A stretch of 64,000 nucleotides of DNA from Triplophysa rosa (GCF_024868665.1 NC_079893.1:8437382-8501381), one strand, 5' to 3'. Positions 23,121-35,149 are shown, numbered from the stretch's first letter. The notes: a model not told the origin generated them from the letters alone. Made by a program: numbers and translations.

Positions 23121-24740
23121 GCTTTTGGAAAGAGAGTGCTATTTTGTCCCCTGACATGCACGGCACGGTTTGGTTATCTTCAAATGTAGAAGAAATACAC
23201 TCATACCACCCTTACTTGCTTTACATTTTGAAGGTAAACAGTATGACCTCGTTCATCTTCTGGACTGTCTTCCACAGATTAGTTCATCTGAAGGCACGTA
23301 TGGTGTCAGAGTCCAAGAGCAGTGCAACCTTTATTGTGGGCGCATCATGAATGTGGGAGGAAGTGGGGAGGGAAAGAAAAGTGGTTGTTTTTGGTATTAG
23401 CATGCACATCAAAACTGCAATGCACTTGGGATGAAAAAGGAATTGGTTGAGCTAAGAGTTGTTGACCTTTACAGCTGAGGGCCAGGAGAGGTAATGATAC
23501 ACGCTTATTAAACTATCTTCTCATGTACTTGGGCAAGGATCTTTGGAACAAGTGCCAGAAGAGGCACTACACAAACACACACAGAGGAAAAGCATGGTAT
23601 CAATTCCCTGTCGATATTTACCCACATCAAAACCACAACAGCTTGATTCAGTCACATTCAGTGACTCACACAAACATGCACTTAGTTTAGCGGTAAACGC
23701 TCAGGGCAAAAAGTTTGTTTGCTTGAATTCCTCATGAAGTCACCAATCATTAAGTGTGCTCTTCAGCAGGACATTTACCTGCAGGACTGTTCTGTAGGTC
23801 ACTTTAAATAAAAACAGTTGTTAAATGACCAACAACCAAGCATGTTTTTTCAGATGTATCTTCTAACCGGAACCTTTCCCTTAAAGAGTATTTAGTCTCT
23901 TTTTTGGTTGCTCAGTCAATCCATGGTTTTTCCTGGCTCAAAATGAGGTGGAGGTGGTGCCATCCCGATCTTGTACACACACACAAAGGCCTACTGTACC
24001 TTTAAGTGGCTTAACCAAAGTGACTTAGACATATTAAAAGTTTTAATAAAATTAAAATGACAATTATTAGTCATATAAAACATTACTTTTATTCAACCAA
24101 ACAGAATTTTTTTTTTATCATTTTCAACTAACTTTTCAGCCCACAACAGCCAACTGAATTAACCAGTCTTACTAAATGAGCAAAGCTCATTCACATCTTG
24201 CATTCTCTGTGGTTCACTTTAAATGATTCAATGATCTCTTATATTCACTAGTGAAATTCTGAAAACTGAAAAGTTCAATAGTTTAAAAAAATCGGTTCAA
24301 ATGAGTCATTCGTGTGCAAGTCGTTATGAACGCAATGTGTGTTCATACTGGCGAACTCGCTGTGTACAGTATACGCTGATTCCCAACTGCACAGCTAAAG
24401 ACATTACAATGATGTACGTCATGATAATTTAAGGAATTTCAAGAAATTAAACGTACTTTGTCTTGAAACACAGCTACCTCTTGTTCTGCAACTCTTTTTA
24501 GCGCCTCTGTGTGCTGATAACGAAACAGCGCCTCCACTGTGGCGTAATGCAGCAACTGCAGTTACAAATGACAGTCTGTAAAATGCATGTAGCATTTCTT
24601 GTGAAGACACCCGACATCATTTTGGCGAGAGTCTGAGGAGGCACCACATTTGACGGAGGTGGCCGCCTCCAATTTCTCTATGCAGGAAAAACCCTGCAAT
24701 CACTCAATTGCTCACCATCAGAGTAGACTCTGTCAAACAA
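23121..24740. other. Non-coding sequence flanking the tetranucleotide array
   Basis: No gene. The part around 24190-24330 (AATGATTCAATGATC, CGGTTCAAATGAGTCATTCG) resembles a dispersed fish repeat with alternating ATTCA/TGAAT motifs; not delimited. Confidence 0.4.
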
Positions 24741-25907
24741 CTCACTCACTCACTCACTCACTCACTCACTCACTCACTCACTCACTCACTCACTCACTCA
24801 CTCACTCACTCACTCACTCACTCACTCACTCACTCACTCACTCACTCACTCACTCACTCACTCACTCACTCACTCACTCACTCACTCACTCACTCACTCA
24901 CTCACTCACTCACTCACTCACTCACTCACTCACTCACTCACTCACTCACTCACTCACTCACTCACTCACTCACTCACTCACTCACTCACTCACTCACTCA
25001 CTCACTCACTCACTCACTCACTCACTCACTCACTCACTCACTCACTCACTCACTCACTCACTCACTCACTCACTCACTCACTCACTCACTCACTCACTCA
25101 CTCACTCACTCACTCACTCACTCACTCACTCACTCACTCACTCACTCACTCACTCACTCACTCACTCACTCACTCACTCACTCACTCACTCACTCACTCA
25201 CTCACTCACTCACTCACTCACTCACTCACTCACTCACTCACTCACTCACTCACTCACTCACTCACTCACTCACTCACTCACTCACTCACTCACTCACTCA
25301 CTCACTCACTCACTCACTCACTCACTCACTCACTCACTCACTCACTCACTCACTCACTCACTCACTCACTCACTCACTCACTCACTCACTCACTCACTCA
25401 CTCACTCACTCACTCACTCACTCACTCACTCACTCACTCACTCACTCACTCACTCACTCACTCACTCACTCACTCACTCACTCACTCACTCACTCACTCA
25501 CTCACTCACTCACTCACTCACTCACTCACTCACTCACTCACTCACTCACTCACTCACTCACTCACTCACTCACTCACTCACTCACTCACTCACTCACTCA
25601 CTCACTCACTCACTCACTCACTCACTCACTCACTCACTCACTCACTCACTCACTCACTCACTCACTCACTCACTCACTCACTCACTCACTCACTCACTCA
25701 CTCACTCACTCACTCACTCACTCACTCACTCACTCACTCACTCACTCACTCACTCACTCACTCACTCACTCACTCACTCACTCACTCACTCACTCACTCA
25801 CTCACTCACTCACTCACTCACTCACTCACTCACTCACTCACTCACTCACTCACTCACTCACTCACTCACTCACTCACTCACTCACTCACTCACTCACTCA
25901 CTCACTC
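24741..25907 (+). repeat. Perfect (CTCA)n tetranucleotide array, about 292 units
   Basis: 1,167 bp of CTCA repeat without a single mismatch. Because 12 bases make four codons with no stop, all three + frames stay open and translate as Thr-His-Ser-Leu repeated; the minus strand (TGAG) has TGA in every frame. The long frames at 24650-26158 and 24708-25994 are therefore artefacts, not a protein. The array ends abruptly at 24741 on the left and grades into imperfect repeats on the right. Confidence 0.97.
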
Positions 25908-26345
25908 TTGAACTTTTCACTCACTCACTCACTCACTCACTCACTCACTCACTCACTCACTCACTCACTCACTCACTCACTCACTCACTCTTGAACTTTT
26001 CACTCACTCACTCACTCACCCACTCACTCACTCAATTACTCAATTACTCCTTCACTCAGGTAGTCTTTCACTCAAATACTCACTCAAAAACTCAATCACA
26101 AACTCAATTACATTTAATCAATGACAACATCAATTACACAAACCTCAATTACAGTTAGTTATGGCCTCAATTACACACTCAGTCAATTACATTCAATCAA
26201 TGCCAACCTTAATTACACAAACCTCAATTACACTTAGGACTCAATTACACGCAGTATATCCCAACCTCAACTCCACACAACCTTAGTTACTCATTTGCTC
26301 ACCACATCAATTACACAGTAAATTAAAACCTCACTCACTCACAAC
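25908..26345 (+). repeat. Decayed right edge of the CTCA array
   Basis: Two identical 10-base interruptions TTGAACTTTT, at 25908-25917 and 25991-26000, bracket 73 bp of clean CTCA repeat. Beyond about 26035 the repeat breaks into variants such as CTCAATTACTCAATTAC and finally scattered CTCA units up to about 26345. Confidence 0.85.
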
Positions 26346-27247
26346 CTAACATCCTCATTCACTCACTGCCTCAAATAACTTGCTTTCTTTGTGTCATTTT
26401 GCATCTCAAGCACACAAGACACACCGAGAGTCATAAAACAGAGCAAAAGCTTGCAGCCACAAAACAGCTTTTTCATCTCATGGCACTGTGCATAGCATCA
26501 CCTCCATTAGGTCGATATCTCAGGTCTGAGAAGAGGACAACAGCCTAGCCCTGACAAGAGCAGGCAGATCGAACTGAAAGTAGTGCATGTGCAATCATGA
26601 AAATGGCTTTACGGCAAGCGGAGAGATAGACACCTTCTGACGCTGCGCACCAGACGCAGGCGTCGGCGCAAGACTATCTAAAAAAGCAATGGATTCACAC
26701 ACATCTAACTGATGGCGGAGTGGGTCAATGGGGATTACTGTGAGACGGGAGTCGGCCTGCCAGGGATTGAGAGAGCGAGAACTGCATTGTCAAGAAGAGC
26801 GAGGTGTCGGTAATCGACAGCCTCCCGCGAGCCCACAAACGAGCGCATGTGCGCACACACCCGTGCATTTCTCCAGACGCTCCTTTGCCCATAAGCTTGA
26901 CGACGGGAAATGCAATCTTAGGAGAAATGCAATCTATTCGGCATCATACTCACACATGCGGGGACCTTCTGAGCTCCTGAGAGCAATACTGCCTCTCTCT
27001 GTTCATGTAATCTGTCTGTAGATCATAATGACCTGATCTTCACTGCTTTGATTTATTTCTGCGCTGGCCTTTTCATACGTGCAGGGTCATTTCAGCCTCA
27101 CACATAATGTCTCTTTCACAAGTGTACACTGTTGGGATTTTAATGGTCAGATACATACAACACACGCCGAGACAAACTCAGTTCATTTACATTTGCCACC
27201 AAAGCGGGTAATTAGGGGTTTGCTGTGACTCAGTGCTGGATAGAAAC
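26346..27247. other. Non-coding sequence, nothing recognised
   Basis: Somewhat GC-richer between 26620 and 26900, without exon structure or a recognised repeat. Confidence 0.4.
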
Positions 27248-27280
27248 TGTGTGTGTGTGTGTGTGTGTGTGCGTGTGTGT
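27248..27280. repeat. (GT)n microsatellite
   Basis: GT tract with one GC interruption. Confidence 0.95.
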
Positions 27281-27544
27281 TGTATAAGTACCCTGTGTGA
27301 TGCTGCCCTAAATGACAGAACCATAAAAAGCACATCATTTCCAATCTCTCTCACTGCTCTAATGGTCTCTACAAGGCGAAACGAATTGCAGACAAAATTA
27401 CTAACAAAAATTTACACCAAAGGCACTCGGACCGAGCGAGCTTTCGTCTGAACTAGCTGAAAAAGTTTGCATATTTGAACAAGCAAACATATTTTAGTTA
27501 TTCTCTCTTTCTCTCAACAGGTAGTGGTCTAGCTTTTGTTGAAA

Positions 27545-27669
27545 CTAGTAACTTTGTATTAGCACCTATTGCATTATTGCTCCTGTATGACATATCGCTT
27601 ATTGCTCCTTAAACTCTTTGTAAGTCGCTTTGGATAAAAGCGTCTGCTAAATGACTAAATGTAAATGTA
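27545..27669 (+). mobile_element. 3' tail of a teleost retroposon
   Basis: Contains the near-perfect teleost signature TAAGTCGCTTTGGATAAAAG followed by CGTCTGCTAAATGACTAAAT and GTAAATGTA. Upstream, TATTGCATTATTGCTCCTGT belongs to the same repeat. No tRNA-like head is present, so this is a LINE/SINE 3' end or a truncated SINE. Confidence 0.75.
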
Positions 27670-27714
27670 TTCATATAGTTAATCAAAATAAATCCTTATT
27701 TTTAAATCGATGCA

Positions 27715-27862
27715 GAGCATAGGCTAGTAGCTGTGTTTTTAGCACTGGTTAGCCATTTTTTAACTGCTAGACCATCTTAGACCGGCAACAAACTAGCTAC
27801 TAGCTAGTCATATTGGCTTAAGGCGGTCAGCTTGTTTTTCAAACTAGTTTGGAACACACCAG
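27715..27862. repeat. Dispersed 'TAGCTAGT / GACCATCTTAGACC' repeat fragment
   Basis: Multiple near-copies of TAGC/GCTAG words and ACCATCTTAGACCGG resemble a common fish dispersed repeat; no termini visible. Confidence 0.35.
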
Positions 27863-27879
27863 GTAAGGAGCATAGGAGC

Positions 27880-28596
27880 AATAGAGTACCTCAAAGATGA
27901 AGATAAAGCCGCACTGCTTACCTCGACCGAAAGCCTATGCATTTTTCCCATAGACTTTTGGAAGATCACAAAAAATAAGATGTGTGATTAACAAATGTTC
28001 ATGTTTACATGTTTAGTATATCAATACCATCTTTACAGATTAGCACAATATTTGCTATTTTTGAAGCCTAAATACAATCGGCAGAAGTAAAAAGCTAACA
28101 TGCACGAAGCTATAAACAGACTACACTACGGTGGCTCGATATCAACGTCAACACCACCAAGCCTATTCGAACCACCAAACTGTACAATTTTATTAAAAAG
28201 TGTTCCCTGGTCAGTCATTACTTCATGAATGAATCCCAAACAATGTTTTTAGAGATTTGTGCTCATGTTGCATTATTTGTGAGATTTATATGTGCGATGA
28301 CGTCTAATGTCCCCGCCAAAGGATATTGTCACTTTTAGCAACTTTTAGCCATTTTAAAGACACAACAAAGGTTTGAAAAATTACAAGCAGGTTATAACTG
28401 GTGTTTTATGTCATAGATTAAAACTAGAAAATATCTAGCGGTTTTGTTAACCACAGACTTTATTATTTGAGGCAATTTACCAAAAACCCATTCAAAAAAC
28501 CCATAGACTTTGGGGAGATGGAACCGGAAGTGCTAAAATGCTAACTCGCTTCTAGGGTTTGCATACAAAAATATGTAATCTCTGAGGTACTCTATT
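27880..28596. mobile_element. TIR element with AATAGAGTACCTCA ends
   Basis: Left end AATAGAGTACCTCAAAGAT; the reverse complement of the right end is AATAGAGTACCTCAGAGAT, an 18/19 match. The 717-bp interior shows no open frame or domain. Superfamily unassigned. Confidence 0.7.
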
Positions 28597-28597
28597 T

Positions 28598-29030
28598 GTG
28601 ACCCTGGATCACAAAACCAGTCTTAAGTAGCACGGGAACATTTTTAGTAAAAGACAAAAATACATTGTGTGGGTCAAAATGATCGATTTTTCTTTTATGC
28701 CAAAAATCATTAGCATATTAAGCAAAGATCATGTTCCATGAAGATATTTTGTAAATTTCCTACCTTAAATATATAAAAACTTTATTTTTGTGAGTGGATG
28801 GTCTGCCACAGTGCCCCTGATTAACAACTTCAAAGGCAATTTTCTCAATATTTTGATTTTTTTGTGCTCTCAGATTCCAGAGTTTTAAACGGTTGTATCT
28901 CAGCTAGATATTGTCCTATTCTAACAACTCATATATCTATAGAAAGTTTATTTCTTCAGCTTTCAGATTATGTAAAAATCTCAATTTCGAAAAATTGACC
29001 CATAAGACTGGTTTTGTTGTCCAGGGTCAC
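28598..29030. mobile_element. Palindromic 'GTGACCCTGGA' MITE
   Basis: The two ends match as inverted repeats over at least 28 bases with two differences (starts GTGACCCTGGATCACAAAAC; the mirrored end begins GTGACCCTGGACAACAAAAC). ATTT flanks both sides (28594-28597 and 29031-29034). It sits at the very end of the preceding element. The family is common in cyprinid genomes. Confidence 0.8.
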
Positions 29031-29099
29031 ATTTAAAGGTTTGCAAGGGTAAAAATTGGCAGCAAATAATCCAAAATAACAAAATAAGACTTTATACGG

Positions 29100-29427
29100 T
29101 GTAACGCGGTCTCTAGGCAAGGAAGGAAGGAGGCGGGAACCGGCAAACATTTAAACACTTTAATCCAAAAATAAACAAACAATAACACGGAAGTAAAAGG
29201 CCGGCAGCCACCTCACGGTCGACTGCCGACCACACAAACATAAATAAAACTTAACATGTCCGGGCCAGGTCCTCTCTCGTCAGTAGTCCTGTCGCTCGTC
29301 CTCTTATGCTCCCGAGCTCCCCCGTGAGGCATGCGGACCGGTGCGCGTACAGCTGATACTCATTATCACTCACACCACCGGCCCCGCCTTCCTGCCCCAC
29401 GGCTCTCGTCCCGCCTTCCTCTCTACA
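29100..29427 (-). mobile_element. Solo LTR with 5-bp target duplications
   Basis: On the minus strand the segment begins TGTAGAGAGG and ends GCGTTACA, TG...CA form. TACGG flanks it at both 29095-29099 and 29428-29432, a perfect 5-bp duplication as made by Gypsy-type and many other LTR elements. A TATA-like AGCATAAGAG (plus coordinates about 29301-29310) and an ATTAAA-type signal (about 29156-29161) are in the correct order for U3-R-U5. No internal coding sequence remains. Confidence 0.8.
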
Positions 29428-29432
29428 TACGG

Positions 29433-30531
29433 TAAGATAAAACACATGGATTCTGTGCCTTCAACAGCATCAAAGAGAAACCTGCCAGTACGAGTTGTGA
29501 TACTCTGAAGTTTGTGTGTCTGTCCAGGTTTGATTAAACTTGTGAGGGTCACATTTTTAAAAAGCCGTCTCAAATACAGTTAAGTATATCAAACGCAGAC
29601 TTGTACGGACTTTTAAAGTGGTCCTTACTATTTAAGACACTCATAAATCATGAGTGTTCTGCTTAAATTCTAATTACATCAATTTGTGTGTACAGTACTG
29701 AATTTTATTGTAATGGCCAATTAAAAAAAAACACCTTCACAAGTCCAGTGGAACATGTTGACTGATCTGAAGTGGTCCTTACCATTTGAAAAGCTTCTTC
29801 ATAGGCCAAATCGTGTGGTTTTAAATCTAATTTCGACAAAAGGTTTTCTTAAGGGTTTTGTCTATTTAGTGTGCATAGCAATATATAATCTTAGTGTGCA
29901 ACCATTGTATGTATGAGCAGTCCTTACTTATACAGTAGGTGTGTATACATACTTTGGGAAGAAATTTACCCCTAAAAGAAGGCTAAGTTTTCCAAAATTT
30001 CTCTTTGGGAAGATGTAGGATATTTTATATCGCTGCTGTCCTTCTGAAACCTCATATCTCTATATTGCTTGATTTTTATTTCTTGCCATCAATCATTATA
30101 AGTCATTATGTTTGTCACAGGATTTGGCAAGTATCTAACCAATAAAAAGTATTAAAAAGTACTTGCTGTTTTTTCAATGATCTGACAACTGTGAATTTGG
30201 ACTTCAAAAGTTTTGGAAGAACAGCAACATCAAGAATTCAAATAATGTTGTTCTTTCGTTTCCTTCTAAAATTTCAAATTTAGTCTATAGAAATTATAAT
30301 CAGATATTTATAAAAAAAACCTCTCATATTCCTTATTTACAAAGCTAGGTAAATGGGTGTGTGTGTATGTGCATGCATGTTGTAGTTCAGGGAGCAAAAA
30401 TAAATGCATAAGATTCAATAATATAACAATAACACAATAACAATAGAGACAAACATATTTCAGACAGTCTGGCCAGTCCAGCTGCTGAGGTATCAAATTA
30501 TCATCTCCTAATCCATTTTAAGCACTGGAGG

Positions 30532-30532
<1 letters not shown>
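29433..30532. other. Non-coding sequence, nothing recognised
   Basis: AT-rich; the phrase AGTGGTCCTTAC recurs near 29619 and 29772 with ATAAATCATG/CATAGGCC variants, perhaps an old duplicated repeat. No gene. Confidence 0.4.

Positions 30533-30621
<89 letters not shown>
30533..30621. repeat. (GAAA)n tetranucleotide tract
   Basis: Twenty-two perfect units, all purine on the + strand. Confidence 0.97.
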
Positions 30622-30639
30622 TCGTTGTCAGCCCCATCA

Positions 30640-31010
30640 CACACAAAACACATACACTGCTGTTTATTATTAATGAAAAGCTATCTGCCCCCACCACGTC
30701 TATAATGTGACTGACCGACTTTGTTCTCTCAGATCCACAATAGGTCTAACATCAGGGTGCCTCCAATCATAACCGACCACTTTGAGTTCCCATGGCTACC
30801 AGAATATTCCACCATCAAAGACCCATCACATATCATGAGTGTACGTCCAAAGAGCGCAGCACTCTCTGAATATCTGTCTGCAAGCGGTCTGGGATTTTCA
30901 ATTACAAAGGCTTCATTTGAAGTAATCAGGATGTTTAATTAGTTATCATTTTGATCTTGGCAGGCATCCTTGAACGTCTGTTGGTACCTGCTAATGGATA
31001 GAGAAGGGTA
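30640..31010. promoter_or_regulatory. Candidate conserved non-coding element
   Basis: Repeat-free block between two microsatellites with clustered homeodomain-type sites: TCAATTAC near 30898, AAGTAATCAGG near 30920, TTTAATTAGTTATC near 30934. A 73-codon frame overlaps it, but lacks any domain. Enhancer-like texture only. Confidence 0.32.
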
Positions 31011-31080
31011 AAGAGCAGAATGTGTCTTGGCGCATTAGTCAAACCTTTGTGCTGTACTGGCCATAAATAAGTAGAAGCTT

Positions 31081-31166
<86 letters not shown>

Positions 31167-31171
31167 AAACA
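31081..31171. repeat. (AC)n microsatellite
   Basis: About 45 AC units with a few interruptions (GC, CC, AA). Confidence 0.95.
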
Positions 31172-31229
31172 CTTATTTTTGTGTGCTGTACTGTACACAA
31201 AATCAACCCAGATATACTGAATACTGCTA

Positions 31230-31579
31230 TTTAGGATCTATTGACAGAAATGCAATATAAAATAACTATGTCTTTAGAGATGTTTAAACACATTCCATAA
31301 TGAACCGTTATGTTTTTATTACCTTAGAATGAGCTATTTCTATCTACATACTCTGCGGGTCCCCTTGCAAGGAATTCGCCATGTTGTTTCTACAGTAGCC
31401 CTAAACGGACAAACTGCTACAGTATGCGTTTCGTTAATATGATATTTCCTTCGGCAAAGAATCGAAAATGTGATGACATCTTAATGCTGTGTCAGCCACC
31501 GTAGGGAAGGGGGGGGTGGAGTGAGCCGTTGGTTGCAATTCGCAACCTCACCACTAGATTTCATACACTGGACCTTTAA
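31230..31579 (+). mobile_element. TTAA element of the 'GGTCTAGTGT' family, left end lost
   Basis: The right end CATACACTGGACCTTTAA with TTAA at 31576-31579 mirrors 10928. The shared interior includes GATCTATTGACAG, GCAATATAAAATAACTATG and GTTGCAATTCGCAACC. The left terminus is not recognisable. It contains TATGCGTTTCGTTAATATGA, typical of the longer family members. Confidence 0.65.
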
Positions 31580-32049
31580 ATCATAGTTTTGTTAAGTTTA
31601 CTATACTAAAATGTAAAACTAAATATTAAGAATGATTAGCTTTTGAACAACAGTGTACAATACAGACCAGGCCAAGTATATAAAGCACATTAAAAATAGA
31701 ACGAATCCAATCAAAAAGTATTCAAATGTGAATAATACATTTGAAGAGCAAGAGAAAGAAAGCAGATGAAGAACTTTAGAGGTAAAGAATTGAAAAGGTT
31801 GAACGTCTGCAGTAATACAGCAGAACTCTTTATTAAAACCAAATAATAATAACTTTACTGTATGAAATCAAAACAATACCTTAATATGTTCGTAGACATT
31901 TAGGAAACGTGCTAAGCTCATTTTTTGGTTTGTCCAAAAAACAATGCTATTACCAGTTATTCCACTCTGACATGTGCGTTTCGTGCCGGAATGTCTGTTT
32001 TTGTTTTGGTCCGTGTGTCCTCGCCCACTGACGATTTACCCACTAGTGT
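31580..32049. other. Non-coding sequence, nothing recognised
   Basis: No supported feature. Confidence 0.5.
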
Positions 32050-32268
32050 ATTTCAACCAGAGATGGACGAAGTACACAACTTCCTTACTTGAGTGAAGTA
32101 CAGATACTACTGGTCAAATATTACTCCACTACAAGTAAAAGTTGTAAAGTACTCAAGTATTAAAAGTAAATTTACTTTATGTCAGCTGTGCATTGTTTTA
32201 TTGTCGTATACCTTATGCCTCTGAAGCAACCTACTGAATACACTGAGTAGCTCACAGTATCAGTTGCA

Positions 32269-32379
32269 TTAAAGGAGTAGTTCACTTCAAAATTTGCCCC
32301 CATTGCCTCTCCTTAGTCATTTTTATTCCTACTATGGAAAGTCAATGGGGGCAAATTTTGCAATGAGCAACTCCTTTAA
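32269..32379. mobile_element. 111-bp TTAA palindromic MITE nested in hAT relic
   Basis: Left TTAAAGGAGTAGTTCACTTC; right GCAACTCCTTTAA; the arms also pair through TTTGCCCCCATTG and its mirrored CAATGGGGGCAAA near 32344-32356. A minimal member of the Angel-like group. Confidence 0.75.
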
Positions 32380-33211
32380 GAGCTTTATATGTTTAGCACA
32401 TATATGTTTAGTTTAGATATAATCCTGTATGATCATTTAGCCTAATTATCCTCATTAGCCCCCTACGCCTATATGTATTTATGAGCAGTGTTCTTTTATT
32501 TTGTATATTCACTTTACCAGTTTTAGCAGCAATTTACCAGTAAGTAGTAAGGTTCTTGTAAATAGTAAAGTGTAGAAGCCATGTGTTTGTTGGATTTATT
32601 ACCATTTGTATTACCATAATTTAACTACAAACATAAACTATAGCTAGTATAATGAAACTATGGTATTTTTAGTTGCTGTGGTTTTACTAAAGAATTCGTG
32701 AGATTTTTAAATTAAATTCCTCTCTGTAGTGTGTTTTGGGTTTTATTCCAATAGGATTTACCATCCCACCAATAGAATCCATCACATACAAGTAGACAAC
32801 AAGTATCCATAGTACAATTCCCATTATAACCATTAAATCCATTACATTTTCTGTTGTATTTTGGGCAGGGTTCTATTGTTTTTATTTCAACAGGAATACT
32901 ACAACTATCGTTACTTCAGTAAAAACATCATTCATTTTCCAAATCGCTTTAAATGATATAGCAGCAGATCAGAAGTTAACACGCACACGTAGCTCAAGGT
33001 GTATGTGATGCTTATTTACCGTTTAGCCGTTATGCCGATCATTTTCATGACAATGTTTCTAGTATCTTTGACTGATCTTAACCCACAGATGATTACACCA
33101 CACTTTAACATGTGCCTTTTTGTATTTTATTGTTCTATTTGTCTTTTTAGAGCGCTATCAATGGTGTAGCAGCGCCTACGTTTACATTAGTTTAGTGGGG
33201 AAGATCCCAGA

Positions 33212-33302
33212 GTTGCCAGATTTGCGTTAAAAAATCTGCCAAATGGCCATTCAAAGCTTGCTGGAAAACCGCGAGCTTAGAAAAACTGAAATACTTGGCA
33301 AC
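33212..33302. repeat. Small dispersed repeat with GTTGCCA / TGGCAAC ends
   Basis: Starts GTTGCCAGATTTGCG and ends AATACTTGGCAAC, with GGAAAACCGCGAGC in between. It looks like a short fish repeat nested inside the hAT relic. Confidence 0.45.
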
Positions 33303-33565
33303 AGTAAAAGGTCCTGGAAGATTGCAAGCCAGATAAATTGCGCACACAGGAAACCCCCGCTGCATAGAAACCATCTTCTACTTTTGGACCTTTTTATAAA
33401 TGTAGTGGAGTAAAAAGTATGATATTTGTCTTTCAAATGTAGTGAAGTTAAAGTACAAGTACTCAGAAAAAATAATACTCAAGTAAAGTACAGATACTCA
33501 AAAAGTGTACTTAAGAACAGTACTCAGGTAAATTTACTTCGTTACTGTCCACCACTGATTTCAAC

Positions 33566-34274
33566 AGCTCGGTTGCCAGTTGGCGGCAATCACAGCATGT
33601 TGCAGCAAACAAACGATCTGGGTCAGAGCAGATTCCACCCTTTCCTGTACTATTACGTTGTAAACTTAGAAAGAATTACTATATTATTTTACAATTTATG
33701 AGGAGTTATATTTAGATTTGCAAACAACAAAACCACTGCAAACGTATAAATTATCAGATAAACTTACAGTGTATTCGACGGTAGGCTAATTGTTTCTCAT
33801 AGGGACGTAAGATAATTTCACCATTTTTGGGGGGTAAATGGTGATTTAATTGCAGTCCGAAACCAGAATGTCTGGTGTTTTTTCTCCCACAACCAGCGGA
33901 AAAATCCCCGGCCGAATTACCAACTGTTTTTTGACAATCCCCAAGGTCATGTGGTAATATAATTCCCGTCCGAATCCACATCTCTGGGTTTATAAATCCA
34001 AAATACATTTTGTAAGTCCGTTCTGAAAGCACCGTAGAGTGTTGCTCTTTAGGAGGTTAAGGGATTATAGTGTCTGATGCATTGAAATTACCGTAAATGG
34101 CACCGTAAAAAGCACAACATGACTCACATAACGTCACATAACAAGCGCACCAGAAGCGCTTCCGAGAGAAACAGTTCACAGACGGCAGAAAGTGGATCCT
34201 TTTGGCTTTCTTTATTTTACAATAGTACAATGTTTTGTGGTTATCGTGGATCTACGCAAATAAATGTAAAACCC
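33566..34274. other. Left arm of a possible older inverted-repeat element
   Basis: TGTATTCGACGGTAGGCTAA and TTGTTTCTCATAGGGACGTA near 33771-33808 approximately mirror the sequence at 36315-36370 (reverse complement CTATTCGGATGGTAATTGTT, then TCTTATAAGGAAGTCTGTAA). The 34281-35934 transposon lies between these arms. No gene. Confidence 0.35.
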
Positions 34275-34997
34275 TTTACAGTAGGGGTGGGAATCTTTTG
34301 GTACCTCACGATTCGATTCATATCGATTCTTGAGGTCACGATTCGATTGAAAATCGATTGACGATTATTCGATTCTTTCTCAAAATTAGATGTGATATAT
34401 GTTTAGCCCTTAACTGGCGCCGTCCCCTGATTTCCTTAAAGATTTTGCAAGTGAATTCTTATCTTATTGTGACAAACATTATATTGTTGGAAAGTCTCTA
34501 GAAAACATATTTCATCACAGTTTTATAGAATAATGTGTATCGGAAGAGTAATTGTTTCTTTTTTTTAAAAGAGTAGGCTTAAAAATGTTTATGTCCTTTC
34601 CCTTCTCACAGTATAGTTTCATACAAATTTATTGTTTTTATTTTGTTTCTGTGCTTGTGTATTTTTTCATTGTGTCTGTTAATTGGAAGAGTAAAAAAAG
34701 CATCTCAAATGTCTGTTGTGGTCAAATTTCAGATCAAGTGTTAAAACCAATGGAAACCATATGAGAGAGATTTTTGAGTGGATTTTTGCAATATTGGAGC
34801 TAAAAAACTCAGACACATCAAAATTTGATGTATCAAGACCAAACTTGATACAACAATTGGAGATCCTTGAGACTTTGAATTATGAAATTTTGGGGCTGAT
34901 CCATAAAAATGTATTTTTTTATAAAAGAAAAACAAAGCTTTTATAGTTTTTATTATTGCAAAAAACATAACAAAATCACTTAAACATTTTTTGTGAT

Positions 34998-35121
34998 TTT
35001 TTTTTAAGATTTATTTTGGCGTTTTTGCCTTTATTTACAGTGCAGTAACAGTGAGAGGACAGGAAACGAAGTGGGTGACTGAGGGGGTGGGATCGGGAAA
35101 AAACCACGAGCCGGGACTTCT
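34998..35121. repeat. Teleost dispersed repeat fragment
   Basis: TTTTTAAGATTTATTTTGGC, then GAGAGGACAGGAAACGAAGT and CCACGAGCCGGGACTTC form a phrase I recognise from many fish genomes; family not named here. Confidence 0.45.
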
Positions 35122-35149
35122 TCTTTTTTTTTTAACAATAATCTGCTAA

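Larger units (their letters stand above)
32058..33557. mobile_element. hAT-type DNA transposon relic, 1.5 kb
   Basis: ATTTCAAC at 32050-32057 and 33558-33565 is a perfect 8-bp duplication, the hAT hallmark. Left terminus CAGAGATGGACGAAGTA; the reverse complement of the right terminus is CAGTGGTGGACAGTAACG. Subterminal regions are full of the 'AAGTACTCAAGTA / TACTTGAGTA' words typical of this fish family. No transposase frame or hAT dimerisation domain is readable, so it is non-autonomous. It hosts a TTAA MITE (32269-32379) and a second small repeat (33212-33302). Confidence 0.85.

Noticed and set aside
24650..26158. 502-codon frame of Thr-His-Ser-Leu repeats
   Set aside because: A direct consequence of (CTCA)n having no stop in any + frame; flanking codons show no domain or gene context.
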